DNA of 64,000 nucleotides from Streptomyces sp. NBC_01264 (GCF_026340675.1 NZ_JAPEOX010000006.1:1-64000); one strand, 5' to 3'; shown: positions 27,503 through 35,827, counted from the first letter of the stretch. Notes: generated by a model not told the origin, from the letters alone. Numbers and translations: made by a program.

Positions 27503-28237
27503 GTGACGGACTGGACGCAGGTGGTGGACGCCCACGGGGAGACTGAGCGAGTGCCGGTGCTTCTCGATTTGGTCGAGCGGGAGGAAGTTCCCGAGGCATG
27601 GGAGGAGCTTTGGGATCGTCTATGCCTACACGGTGAGACTGTCTCGCCGGCGAGCTTTGCCGCTCTGTCCCGGTTGGCTGGCCTGGCCCCCGCAACTGCG
27701 CAGGCTCTTGAACTGGCGGGCGCCATCGCGCGCGGCACTTTGCAGCATCCTGACGGGGAAGTCCTGCTCGCGGGCCGTCCAGAGGTGCTCAGCCGGCTGC
27801 GCGACCTGGCGGACCAGCGACTGCGGAGCCGCCCTGCCGAGTACCACCGGGTCTTCGGTGATCTGCTCGCGCTCGCGGGGCAGTACCACTGGAGTGCCGC
27901 CCTGGAGAACTTCGCCGACGACTTCTACACGGTGTCCTGTCCGCACTGCGTGGCGGAGGTGACCATCGCGATCGGGGACTACGGCTTCTACTCGGCCATC
28001 CGCGACTGGGATCGCGGCGACGTCGAGCGGCGGGAGCTGCTGCCGGCCAAAGTGGAGGGGCTTCCTGACCCCGGCCGCTGGATGCACGCCACTGCGGTCC
28101 GCGACGGGCAACAGCGCATCGCGGAGGGCATCAGGCACCTCTTCGGCCGTGCTGAGTGCCCGACTTGCGCCAGTGTGTTCAGCGTCGCGGACGCCTACAC
28201 GAGCGCGAACCTTCCCCCAGCGCTGGAAACTTCCTGA
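27503..28237 (+). CDS. Hypothetical protein with zinc-ribbon-like CPHC…CPTC
   Basis: About 244 residues, GTG start (…VTDWTQVVDAHGETERVPVLLDLVEREEVPEAWEELWDRLCLHGETVSPASF…). The N-terminal half is helical and resembles a large Streptomyces family with the block 'LW.RLCHQG.V..AS.AALP.L', often annotated hypothetical. The C-terminal part carries CPHC (~150) and CPTC (~228), a likely split zinc ribbon. Full length by appearance. It lies between two ends of an ISL2-like element, so it may be passenger cargo. Function unknown. Confidence 0.65.
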   Translation: MTDWTQVVDAHGETERVPVLLDLVEREEVPEAWEELWDRLCLHGETVSPASFAALSRLAGLAPATAQALELAGAIARGTLQHPDGEVLLAGRPEVLSRLRDLADQRLRSRPAEYHRVFGDLLALAGQYHWSAALENFADDFYTVSCPHCVAEVTIAIGDYGFYSAIRDWDRGDVERRELLPAKVEGLPDPGRWMHATAVRDGQQRIAEGIRHLFGRAECPTCASVFSVADAYTSANLPPALETS

Positions 28238-28278
28238 GCTGGGGAAAGGCGTGATCTTCGCCTGCCATGATCTTGGTA

Positions 28279-29101
28279 TGGCTGGTGTGATCATGGCTTC
28301 GGAGCCTTCGCGGATAGTCCCGTTCACCGGGCTGAGCCCGCAGCTCTTCTGCAAGCTGATCACCGTCCTTCGCCGTGAGGGCGCGGACGAGGTAAGCCGG
28401 GGGCGCCCGTGGTCACTGTCGCTTGAGGATCGGGTCCTGCTGTGGCCGTCTACTGGCGAACCAACCTGACGCTGCGGCAGATCGCGCCCCTGTTCGGCAT
28501 CTCGAAGTCCGCGGCGGACCGGATAGTCACCAGCACGGCACCGTTGCTCGCGCTCAAGCAGCGGCAGCGGTTCCGCAAGGGCACCGTGCTCATCGTGGAC
28601 GGCACTCTCGTGCCCACCCGCGATCACACGATCGCGGAGCAGTCGAAGAACTATCGATACTCCACGAACCACCAGGTGTTCATCGACGCAGACAGCCGCC
28701 AGGTCGTTCTCGTGGGTCGTCCGATGCCTGGCAACCGCAACGACTGCAAGGCCTGGTCCGAGTCCGGCAAAAGCCGCCGTCGGTAGGACTGCAACGATTG
28801 CCGACGGCGGCTATCCGGGAACCGGGCTGATCATTCCCCATCGCCGTCCTGCTGGCGGCGACCTGTGCGACTGGAAGCGTGAGCACAACCGCTCCCACAA
28901 GCAGGTCCGAGCCCGCGTCGAGCACGTCTTCGCGCGCATGAAGACCTGGAAGATCCTGCGCGACTGCCGCCTCAAAGGCGACGGAGTCCACCACGCCATG
29001 CTCGGCATCGCCCGCCTGCACAACCTCCTCCGGGCCGAGCAACAGGCTCAGTCCCATCTCTGCGAAGCAGCCGACCATGCTCCAGAGATCAATTGCGGGA
29101 C
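28279..29101 (+). pseudogene. IS5/ISL2-type transposase (DDE_Tnp_4), frameshifted
   Basis: MAGVIMASEPSRIVPFTGLSPQLFCKLITVLRREG… runs to RVLL. There a base is missing, and the frame changes to VAVYWRTNLTLRQIAPLFGISKSAADRIV … VLIVDGTLVPTRDH … NYRYSTNHQVFIDAD. A second indel near 28770 precedes TIADGGYPGTGLIIPHRR and KQVRARVEHVFARMKTWKILRDCR. All catalytic blocks are recognisable but split by two frameshifts. Confidence 0.82.
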
Positions 29102-29350
29102 AAACCTTAGGGCAGTCCATTCCTGGCGTGTGCCATGAAATCGTAGGGAGCAGGATCTTCCCCCGGTGCTATATGTGATCGTCGACTGGTCTGGGAAATT
29201 TCAGCCTCGTCAAGAATATCCGCATCACTGTCGGAGTCCTCCCTTGCAGGCATGAATGATTGCCCGTAAGTCGGCCTCTAGTGCACCTGTGTGGGCTTCG
29301 TGCAGCGTTTAAGTTCCTCTTTAGTGCCTGCTGAAGAGGGAGTGAGTGCG

Positions 29351-29791
29351 GTGGAAGTGAAGATTAGTACCCTGGCTGGTGGGTGCTTTGGCCGGCTGGC
29401 CATGGCTGGCTGGACATCAGCAGTTCCGGGGGGCAGCGTCCCTGCCTACGCTCTTCTCGCAGAAACTGAGGTGGAAAGCGAACCGGATTTCATGCCCTCC
29501 GTAGCCAAGGCTTTGGGGATGGATCCTGCACCGGGCGCGCTGACCAGGCACCTAAAGGGAAACTTGGTGTTCGAGCTGACGAGTGACGGGTGGGCGCATC
29601 TTGCGCTGCCAGGGAATGAGCGGGTCGAGTATCCAGCGTTCAGGGAATGGCGCGACGCCTGCTGGCGTGAGCGCTACGTATGCCTGTATGTCTCGTATGC
29701 AAAATTTCCTGCCGGAGTGCCAGTTGAAGAGCACGTGAAACAGATAGTCGCCTCGGATGCGTATGCGATGGCCATAGTTCCCGTCGCGTGA
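29351..29791 (+). CDS. Unrecognised protein in lower-GC island
   Basis: About 146 residues (MEVKISTLAGGCFGRLAMAGWTSAVPGGSVPAYALLAETEVESEPD…). GTG at 29351 is chosen because AGGGAG lies eight bases upstream; the frame itself opens earlier. Codon use is visibly less GC-rich than neighbouring genes. No signal peptide or transmembrane segment. The C-terminal part (REWRDACWRERYVCLYVSYAKFPAGVPVEEHVKQIVASDAYAMAIVPVA) looks like an alpha/beta domain. No family recognised. Confidence 0.55.
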   Translation: MEVKISTLAGGCFGRLAMAGWTSAVPGGSVPAYALLAETEVESEPDFMPSVAKALGMDPAPGALTRHLKGNLVFELTSDGWAHLALPGNERVEYPAFREWRDACWRERYVCLYVSYAKFPAGVPVEEHVKQIVASDAYAMAIVPVA

Positions 29792-29884
29792 GCTCTCCTC
29801 GACCTGGAAGTCGATCCGAACATCTGTGGCCGTTGTGGAACTTCTCGTTAATTAAAATGTTGCACTCGAATCCTGGAGAAAAGA

Positions 29885-30124
29885 ATGCCTTCTGCGAGTC
29901 TTGCTGAAATTGTCGTCAATGCTCTTGGTGGTGTGGAAAATATCGCCGATATCGAGGGCTGCATTACGAGGATTCGAGTGGAGGTTGAGGATCCGGCGCT
30001 TATCGATAAGAGTGCCCTCAAGCGGGCTGGGGCGTTCGGTGTCGTAGTGTTGGGGAATTCTGCTCAGGTTGTGATGGGAACGCAATCGGACGCGATCGCG
30101 GTGGAGATTCAGGACTGCATGTGA
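29885..30124 (+). CDS. nagF: Stand-alone PTS EIIB protein, glucose/GlcNAc type (NagF-like)
   Basis: 79 residues, the size of the separate EIIB subunit used by Streptomyces for N-acetylglucosamine uptake. It has the EIIB phosphorylation site in IEGCITRIRVEVEDPALID (Cys26), followed by ALKRAGAFGVVVLGNSAQVVMG and DAIAVEIQDCM. EIIB passes phosphate from EIIA-Glc to sugar bound by EIIC. No EIIC, EIIA, DasR-type regulator or nag gene is nearby. GC is lower than in the surroundings. GGAGAA lies upstream of the ATG. The closest function is NagF; substrate is inferred from family. Confidence 0.82.
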   Translation: MPSASLAEIVVNALGGVENIADIEGCITRIRVEVEDPALIDKSALKRAGAFGVVVLGNSAQVVMGTQSDAIAVEIQDCM

Positions 30125-30189
30125 CCTTGACTCTGAGTCGGAGATGACCCCGAGGCCAGGGCGACTTCAAGTTCCCGGAGGGGGTGAGC

Positions 30190-30392
30190 TGTCTGCGATG
30201 CCCCAGAACCAAGCGATTTGCTCGGATATCGGCCGGATCGCTCGGGTGATCTTGGGGTGTGTTGCCCATTCCCACAGACGCAGCCTGCCGACGGCCAGGC
30301 TGTGCTGGGTACTCGCGACCTACCCGATCCCGGAACTTGCAGCCGCCCGGCTCCCTGGACGATTCAAAGATCATTTGCGGGACAACCCTTAG
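30190..30392 (+). mobile_element. ISL2-like right-end remnant
   Basis: The segment ends AAAGATCATTTGCGGGACAACCCTTAG, nearly the same as the right terminus of the element ending at 29107. Little of the body upstream is recognisable. IS6 transposase sequence begins immediately after it. Confidence 0.55.
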
Positions 30393-31004
30393 GCCAACGT
30401 TCTGCGTCGGCGACGCCCGCAGCCCGGCGACAAATGGCACCTCGACGAGGTCTTCATCAAGATCAACGGGACGTCGAAATACTTGTACCGGGCCGTCGAC
30501 CGGGACGGCAATGTCCTGGACATCCTGGTCCAGAGCCGGCGGGACAAGGCTGCGGCCAGGCGCTTCTTCCGTCGGCTCCTCACCACCACCGGGACTGTGC
30601 CCCGGTGGTGGTGAGGAGCCGACAAGCTGAAGTCGTACGGGGCCGGGCACCGTGAGGTGATGCCCTCGGTGGAACACCGTTCCCACAAAGGATTGAACAA
30701 CCGGGCGGAGAACTCCCACCAGCCCACCCGGCAGCGCGAACGGGCGATGAAAGGCTTCCGCAGCCCAGGCGGAGCCCAGGGGTTCCTGTCTGCCTTCACC
30801 GGAATCTCACCCCACTTCCGATCCCACCGCCACCTCATGACCGCCAGCCGGTACCGCCTCGAAATGACGATCCGCTTCACCATCTGGAACCACATCACCG
30901 GCACTGTCGGCATGTCCGCGGCAGCCTGAACCACGCCACCACCAGGCCTCAGCACACCCTGACACACCATCAAACGATCACACCGCCGACAATGTGACAG
31001 TGCC
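30393..31004 (+). pseudogene. IS6-family element, 5'-truncated, with palindrome mutation
   Basis: The frame starts within the transposase (VLRRRRPQPGDKWHLDEVFIKINGTSKYLYRAVDRDGN…) and runs to TVPRWW, then TGA, GADKLKSYGAGHREV… and the normal C-terminus and right terminus. The stop lies in a perfect 23-bp inverted repeat with a 7-base spacer (30571-30593, 30601-30623). Other copies read VVVTDK at this site. The catalytic TDK Asp context is damaged. Confidence 0.88.
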
Positions 31005-31345
31005 CGTACCCGTCCCACATGGGCGAATTCGCGGACAGCGCCACCAGCGCCGGCAGCCAGCCGCGGATGCGGTTGAGGACCTCCACACCCGCTTCCCGAT
31101 CTGGAATGCCGATGTGGACGTGCATGCCGTTGAACAGGCGCTCCTGGACAAGCTGCGGAGCGCAGGACCGCATGCCGACGTATCGCGCGGTGGGCGTCAC
31201 CGGGACGGGTCCGGTGTCCCTTATCGCAGCGGTCCCTGTCGTGGCAAGCCGGCAGCCGTTTGCCTCGGCGGCCAGGCCAGGCCAGGCCATGGAGTGCCGC
31301 AGCCGCAGCAGGTGTCCGTCGACCTTCGAGAGGCTGTCGCACCTC
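31005..31345 (-). pseudogene. YbdK-type glutamate-cysteine ligase, internal fragment
   Basis: The reverse frame gives [34 protein letters not shown], then [32 protein letters not shown] and [17 protein letters not shown]. This is the highly conserved core of the carboxylate-amine/glutamate-cysteine ligase type 2 family, including the HVHIG metal/substrate region. Both ends are missing: IS6 cuts the downstream side and IS256 sequence abuts the upstream side. Confidence 0.82.
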
Positions 31346-31554
31346 GATCTGGGCCTGGAGCAGCTCGGTCTGTACTTCCTGCGCGCCGGCGAGGGCGGAC
31401 TGCTCCAGCAGCTGACTCAGAGGATCCTCGAGTCCGCCCTCGAGGGCGAGATCACCGACCACCTCGGGCATGAGAAGCACAAGGTGTTCGAGGGCATGCA
31501 CGAATGGCAGAACCGGCCTCTGGACTCGGTCTACCCGGTCTTGCCCCTGCTGCC
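31340..31554 (+). pseudogene. IS256-family transposase fragment with internal deletion
   Basis: [31 protein letters not shown], from the transposase N-terminus, is fused directly to KVFEGMHEWQNRPLDSVYPV, which normally lies ~80-100 residues later. The first catalytic Asp region that follows (VFIDA) is lost at the IS6 terminus. Confidence 0.78.
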
Positions 31555-32409
31555 GGTGCTGTCACGTTGTCGGTGGTGTGATCGTTTGAGGGCGTGAAGA
31601 AGCCGTCGGCGGCTGGTTGCTCAGGCCGCGGAGGGCATGGCGGCGACGCCGGTGATCTGGTTCCAGATGGTGAAGCGGACGGTCATTTCGAGGCGGTGGC
31701 GGCGGGCGGTCGTGAGGTGGCGTCCGGTTCGGAAGTGGGGTGAGATCCCGGTGAACGCGGACAGGAACTTTTGCGCGGACCCCATGCTGCGGAATCCTTT
31801 CATCGCGCGTTCGCGCTGTCTGGTGGGCTGGTGGGAGTTCTCCGCCCGGTTGTTCAAGCCCTTGTGCGCGTGGTGCTCGACCGAGGGCATCACCTCACGG
31901 TGTGCCGCCCCGTACGCCTTCAGCTTGTCGGTGACGATCACCCTCGGGACCTGCCCGGTGGTGGTGAGAAGCCGACGGAAGAAACGCCTGGCCGCGGCCT
32001 TGTCACGCCGGTTCTGGACCAGGATGTCGAGCACGTTGCCGTCCGCATCGACGGCACGCCACAAGTACTTCCGCACCCCGCCGACCTTGACGAAAGCCTC
32101 ATCCAAGTGCCACTTATCGGCGGCCTGCGGGCGCCTGCGGCGCAGGGCGGTGGCGTAGGCCTGGCCGAACTTTCGACACCAGCGGCGGAAGCTCTCGTAG
32201 GAGACGATCACGCCCCGCTCGAGCATCATCTCCTCCACCTCGCGTAAGGAGAGGGGGAAGCGGAAGTACAGCCGCACACAATGCGCGATGATCTCGGCCG
32301 GGTAGCGGTGATTCGCATACGACGGCGTGCTCGGCGACACGACAGGCTTCCTCCACAGACGGACAACCCGAAGATCATCCCAGACCCCCACCGACAACGT
32401 GACAATGCC
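31555..32409 (-). mobile_element. IS6-family insertion sequence, complete copy
   Basis: 855 bp with both termini (GGTGCTGTCACGTTGTCGG left; CGACAACGTGACAATGCC right) and an intact transposase. No 8-bp target duplication: CTGCTGCC lies left and GCAGCTCG right. The flanks are pieces of two other IS, so it was probably placed by recombination or adjacent deletion. Confidence 0.9.
31621..32340 (-). CDS. IS6-family transposase, intact
   Basis: 239 residues starting at a GTG that follows GGAGGAAGCC. It has the HTH region (HRYPAEIIAHCVRLYFRFPLSLREVEEMMLERGVIVSYESFRRWCRKFGQAY), then the DDE triad in KWHLDEAFVKV, RVIVTDKLKAYG and NNRAENSHQPTRQRER. It is the only undamaged IS6 transposase in the window and the likely source of trans activity for the defective copies. 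Confidence 0.9.
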   Translation of the reverse strand: MSPSTPSYANHRYPAEIIAHCVRLYFRFPLSLREVEEMMLERGVIVSYESFRRWCRKFGQAYATALRRRRPQAADKWHLDEAFVKVGGVRKYLWRAVDADGNVLDILVQNRRDKAAARRFFRRLLTTTGQVPRVIVTDKLKAYGAAHREVMPSVEHHAHKGLNNRAENSHQPTRQRERAMKGFRSMGSAQKFLSAFTGISPHFRTGRHLTTARRHRLEMTVRFTIWNQITGVAAMPSAA

Positions 32410-32720
32410 GCAGCTCGTGCAGCAACTCCTGCTCCTGCTGCTCCGTCAGATGGAAGTGAGTTCGGTCCGACCGCGCCACCAGCGCCTCACGACCGCCCTC
32501 CCGCCACGCCGTGTGCCACTGGCCGACCGCCTGCCCGGACACCCCCAGCAACCGGGCGACCTCCGCCTGCCTCACAACCTGATCGAACAGGCCGGCGGTC
32601 TGGCATCCGCCGCGCCTCCCGCTCAACGGGCCCCCAACGCACGGCACTTGAAGTCCTCATGCCGCCCGTATGTCCGAACAGACAGATCGTCAAGCAAGGC
32701 TATAAAAAACAGTACCGCTG
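32410..32720 (-). pseudogene. IS630-family element, 5' fragment
   Basis: Reverse strand: terminus-proximal sequence shared with 26300 and 35828, then the HTH (AGLFDQVVRQAEVARLLGVSGQAVGQWHTAWREGGREALVARSDRTHFHLTEQQEQELLHELR). It is cut by the IS6 right end. This copy shows the intact N-terminal frame that is shifted in the 26300 copy. Confidence 0.82.
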
Positions 32721-32951
32721 ATGAATCGAGGCAAATCACCACATTCATACACGAAAACGCGATCGGCGGGATATTCGTCAACAGTCCTTGGTTTTGGCTT
32801 GAATGTGCATTGTTTTTTGGCTGCATCCAACAAGTGGGGCGCATTTTTTTGTCTTTATACCTACTCTCTTTGGGTAGCGCCAATGGGGGATGCCGGGCTG
32901 GATTTTCTCCGACACGATGTGCCGCAACGGATCTTGTGAGGAGATATTGAT
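32721..32951 (+). promoter_or_regulatory. AT-rich leader of the secreted hydrolase
   Basis: About 230 bases noticeably richer in A/T than the rest of the window, with T-runs near 32812 and 32846. They end in a GAGGAG ribosome site eight bases before the hydrolase ATG. It likely contains the promoter; I cannot assign -35/-10 boxes with confidence. Confidence 0.4.
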
Positions 32952-33785
32952 ATGCGAGTCAATCGAATAGCCACCTCCCTCGGGGCGGCTGTTGTCATCG
33001 CGGCCATGGTGGCTCCCGCCGGATCGGCGGCAGCGAAGGGTACGGAAAGGGTGGCAGCCGTCAAGCCCACGGTGGTGCTCGTGCACGGGGCCTTCGCGGA
33101 TTCCTCGAGCTGGAGCCGCGTGGTTCAACAGCTTCAGGGGAATGGCTACGCCGTGATCGCTCCTGCGAACCCCCTGCGTGGCCTGGCGCAGGATTCCGCG
33201 TACCTTGCGAGTGTTCTCCGGGGGATTGACGGCCCTGTCGTCCTCGTCGGTCACTCGTACGGCGGTGAGGTGATCAGCAATGCCGCTGCTGGTGCAACGC
33301 AGGTGAAGGGCCTGGTCTACGTTGCTGCGATCGCTCCGGACAAGGGAGAAAGCGCGAACGACATTCTCGGCGCATTTCCCGGAAGTGAGCTTCCCAACGC
33401 CACCACCACCCTTCCCTACACGAACGCCAACGGGGGTGCCGGAACGGATCTCTACATCAAGCCCGACAAGTTCCGCGAAGCCTTTGCGGGTGACCTTCCC
33501 GCTGTCCAGACCGACGTCATGGCAGCGACCCAGCGGCCAGTCGAAGCGTCGAGCCTGGGCGAACCGAGCGCCGAGGCTGCCTGGCGGGACATCCCCTCCT
33601 GGTACCTCGTCGCCAACGAGGACAAGGCGATCCCTCCCGCTGCCCAGCGTTTCATGGCCCAGAGGGCCAAGTCCCAGACCACTGAGGTGAAGGCCGCTCA
33701 TGCTGTCGCGGCCTCCCGCCCCGATGCAGTGACACAGGTGATCCTCAAGGCCACCAGGACCATCGAATCCCAGCCCGGCCGCTAG
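32952..33785 (+). CDS. Secreted alpha/beta hydrolase (EstC-like)
   Basis: 277 residues with a signal peptide (cleavage near SAAA/K29). Oxyanion-hole motif VLVHGAFADSSSW, nucleophile elbow VGHSYGGEV (Ser102), acid Asp224 in VANEDKAIPP and catalytic His250 in VKAAHAV complete the triad. Such proteins are esterases or haloperoxidase-like hydrolases; the substrate is unknown. Monocistronic, with a strong ribosome site and a hairpin 20-40 bp after the stop. No neighbouring pathway genes survive. Confidence 0.88.
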   Translation: MRVNRIATSLGAAVVIAAMVAPAGSAAAKGTERVAAVKPTVVLVHGAFADSSSWSRVVQQLQGNGYAVIAPANPLRGLAQDSAYLASVLRGIDGPVVLVGHSYGGEVISNAAAGATQVKGLVYVAAIAPDKGESANDILGAFPGSELPNATTTLPYTNANGGAGTDLYIKPDKFREAFAGDLPAVQTDVMAATQRPVEASSLGEPSAEAAWRDIPSWYLVANEDKAIPPAAQRFMAQRAKSQTTEVKAAHAVAASRPDAVTQVILKATRTIESQPGR

Positions 33786-33800
33786 TGCTGTGGCCGGAAA

Positions 33801-33826
33801 GGTTCACCGGAGTTCTCTCCGGCGGA
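33801..33826 (+). terminator. Hairpin after the hydrolase
   Basis: CCGGAG-TTCT-CTCCGG (33807-33822) extended by weaker GGTTC/GGACC pairing, followed by CTTTCG. Confidence 0.5.
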
Positions 33827-33854
33827 CCCTTTCGACTGGTGGAGCCTCCTGCCC

Positions 33855-33892
33855 GCATGGACTAGGCGCATGGACTAGGCGCATGGACTAGG
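33855..33892 (+). repeat. Three tandem 13-bp repeats
   Basis: GCATGGACTAGGC occurs three times head to tail (third copy lacks the final C). The repeat contains CTAG, the IS701 target. Probably slippage; no coding role seen. Confidence 0.85.
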
Positions 33893-34075
33893 TATGTCGC
33901 CGGTGCGATCCACCGATGTGCCGCTGCCCGAGCCCTACCTAGAGTCGCGGGGTCGGTTCCCGGCTAACACGCTGCCCGGGTCCCGCACCGGCAGGCGGCA
34001 ACCGGGTGCAGGGCGGCGGTGTCGTGGGGTAGCGCTGCGCTGCACTCTCCCCTTCCTTTGTCCGGGCTGGTTGGC

Positions 34076-34573
34076 TCACGGGGAGGTGATGGCGTTCGGT
34101 GCAGGGCCGAGGGTCGTGCACAGTGACCGCGTGAGGGTGAAGACGGCGTAGACCGTTTTGCCGCCCCGTGGCGTTGTCCCGGGCGTGGTTTCGTCTCGGG
34201 GAGTGACGCCCCAGCGGTCCGTGAGGGCGGTGATCAGCTGGTAGCCGTATCCGCCGGCTTCACCCCGCGCTGCCTCCGCGATTTCCTCGGGCGGTGCGTC
34301 GGAGGTGTCTTCGACTTCCACCGTCAGCTGTCCGTCCTGCCACTGAACGCGTATCTCCTCGGCTCCGTCGGCGTGCCTGTGGGTGTTGGTGACCAGCTCG
34401 GAGACCACCAGCAGGATGTCATCGGCTCGGCTACGAGCTTCCTCGCAGGCCAAGAGGCCGTACGTTGCAAGCAGGCCGCAGACCATTCTTCTCGCGTCGC
34501 GAACGGGCTCGTCACGCCCGGCCAGGCGAAGGGTTACGGGTGGGGTGGTGAAGGTCCTGGCGCTCATGGCCAT
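34076..34573 (-). CDS. HATPase_c_2 ATP-binding protein (RsbW/anti-sigma-like)
   Basis: 165 residues, the size of the stand-alone histidine-kinase-like ATPases abundant in Streptomyces. The N box is VVSELVTNTHRHADG (Glu59, Asn63), the G1 box VEVEDTSDAPP (Asp89), and the G2 region GEAGGYGYQLITALTDRWG. No HisKA or sensor domain. These proteins usually act as anti-sigma factors or serine kinases controlling partner switching. No anti-anti-sigma partner is in the window. It lies downstream of the response regulator, separated by a hairpin. Confidence 0.86.
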   Translation of the reverse strand: MAMSARTFTTPPVTLRLAGRDEPVRDARRMVCGLLATYGLLACEEARSRADDILLVVSELVTNTHRHADGAEEIRVQWQDGQLTVEVEDTSDAPPEEIAEAARGEAGGYGYQLITALTDRWGVTPRDETTPGTTPRGGKTVYAVFTLTRSLCTTLGPAPNAITSP

Positions 34574-34781
34574 CCTCGTTCAAGCAGCACGGCGACGTCA
34601 GGTCGACGCGGAAGGTAAATCCTCCCTTCATGACAGCGGAAGGCTTCTCTTCAGACATCGGCCATAAGGCGGTGTGGAAGGGGGTGAGGAATGGTCTGCG
34701 AGGGCGTCCGCCCATCCCCCACTCGCCTCCCCCCTTCGGAACGCAAGCCTCCGGTCCATGAGTCCGGCAGCAGGGAACCAG

Positions 34782-34803
34782 GCTTGGCGTAGCCACGCCA
34801 AGC
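34782..34803 (-). terminator. Terminator of response-regulator gene
   Basis: A perfect 9-bp stem (GCTTGGCGT/ACGCCAAGC) with an AGCC loop lies 27 bp past the stop. Confidence 0.65.
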
Positions 34804-34829
34804 GACCCAACCCTGCTGCAGAATCGAGG

Positions 34830-35519
34830 TCAGGTGAGGATTCCACGCCTCATGGCTTCGGCGACGGCCGCAGAACGGCCGGAGACTCCGAGTTTGCCCA
34901 AGACGTGCTGCACGTTGGATTTGACTGTTGAAGGTGCGAGGAACATGGTGCGTGCCATTTCGGGGGTGGACATGCCTGCCGCCAGCATTTCCAGTATCTG
35001 CGTTTCCCGATCGGACAAGTGTGGGCGGCGCGCCTCGGCTCTGATCCGTATCTCGGAAACGAGAGCGGCTGTCAGTTGGGAGGGCAGGACAGTCTCGCCT
35101 CGGGAGCAGGCCATGACTGCCCGGGCGATCTCGTCCGCCTCGGCTGTCTTCGTGAGGTAGCCGGAAGCGCCGTCCTGCAGGGCCTTGTAGACGATGGCAG
35201 CCTCTGTAAACGCGGAGAGGATGAGTATTTTGGTGGGCGAGTTTTTTTCTGACAGAGCCCGAGCCACTTGGCTGCCGTTGAGCAACGGCATCCGGTAGTC
35301 GAGAACGGCTACGTCCGGCTTGACCTCGCGGATTGCGGAGAGGGCGGCTTGCCCGTCCTGGTATTCCCCCACCACCTCGAAGGAGTAGCCGCCGGCCAGA
35401 ACGCTCCGGAGACCGCTGCGGTAGACGGGGTGGTCGTCCGCGATGAGGACGCGGATCCTGGCAGGGACACGGGGGGAGGGGTGTATGGGGTGGCTCCAAA
35501 AGGGAGGGAATCGCCTCAA
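34830..35519 (-). CDS. Orphan NarL/LuxR-family response regulator
   Basis: 229 residues. Receiver domain: RVLIADDHPVYRSGLRSVL, phosphoacceptor Asp74 in VAVLDYRMP, conserved Thr/Ser in ILILSAFTEA and Lys in GYLTKTAEADEI. C-terminal GerE HTH: LSDRETQILEMLAAGMSTPEMARTMFLAPSTVKSNVQHVLGKLGV. No sensor kinase gene is adjacent, so the signal is unknown. GTG (Val18) just before ARIRVLIADD may be the real start, since the first 17 residues are atypical. The ~300 bases upstream hold the promoter and a possible 39-codon ORF. Confidence 0.88.
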   Translation of the reverse strand: MRRFPPFWSHPIHPSPRVPARIRVLIADDHPVYRSGLRSVLAGGYSFEVVGEYQDGQAALSAIREVKPDVAVLDYRMPLLNGSQVARALSEKNSPTKILILSAFTEAAIVYKALQDGASGYLTKTAEADEIARAVMACSRGETVLPSQLTAALVSEIRIRAEARRPHLSDRETQILEMLAAGMSTPEMARTMFLAPSTVKSNVQHVLGKLGVSGRSAAVAEAMRRGILT

Positions 35520-35676
35520 TGGGCTGTTGAGGTAGCAGTATTTCGTGCCAAGTTGCCGACCAGGTGACGGGCGAAATGGACCCGCTTGCTCGCATGGGGG
35601 TGGCCACGTGGCACTGCCGGGCTCGCGCGCATATCGATCTCATCTCTGAAGCTTCCCAAGTCAGGCAGGAGGCGGG

Positions 35677-35796
35677 ATGAGTAAACGCGCATCCGGGAAG
35701 GCGCCAAGTGAATCCGTTGTCATACCAGGTCGGCAGATGTGTACGAATCTTGCCCGTCGAGGTTCCAGGCAGGCAACGGACTTGAGTCAGTTCTGA
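35677..35796 (+). CDS. Possible 39-residue peptide gene
   Basis: A near-perfect ribosome site (CAGGAGGCGGG) precedes ATG. The frame reads MSKRASGKAPSESVVIPG…QMCTNLARRGSRQATDLSQF, with TGA. Third-position GC is only moderate, so coding status is uncertain. One Cys, basic, no hydrophobic segment. It could be the N-terminus of a gene lost to the adjacent IS debris. Divergent to the response regulator. Confidence 0.35.
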   Translation: MSKRASGKAPSESVVIPGRQMCTNLARRGSRQATDLSQF

Positions 35797-35827
35797 GCTT
35801 GTGTCCTGGAGTTCACCGTGCCAGGTA

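Larger units (their letters stand above)
27415..29107 (+). mobile_element. IS5/ISL2-like element that appears to enclose a passenger gene
   Basis: The left end AGGGCTGTCCCGTAATGATC and the right end GATCAATTGCGGGACAAACCT are inverted repeats (about 16 of 20 positions), each followed outward by TA. The transposase occupies only the right half. A 248-codon gene unrelated to transposition fills the left half. No second left end is visible between the two genes. Alternatively, the two ends may belong to different related elements. Confidence 0.5.

Noticed and set aside
30389..31501. 370-codon reverse frame across IS6 and the ligase fragment
   Set aside because: It is a chance frame through the antisense of an IS6 transposase; the real frames are on the other strand or frame.
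33855..33892. Possible CRISPR-like array
   Set aside because: Only three contiguous 13-bp units without spacers; simple tandem repeat.
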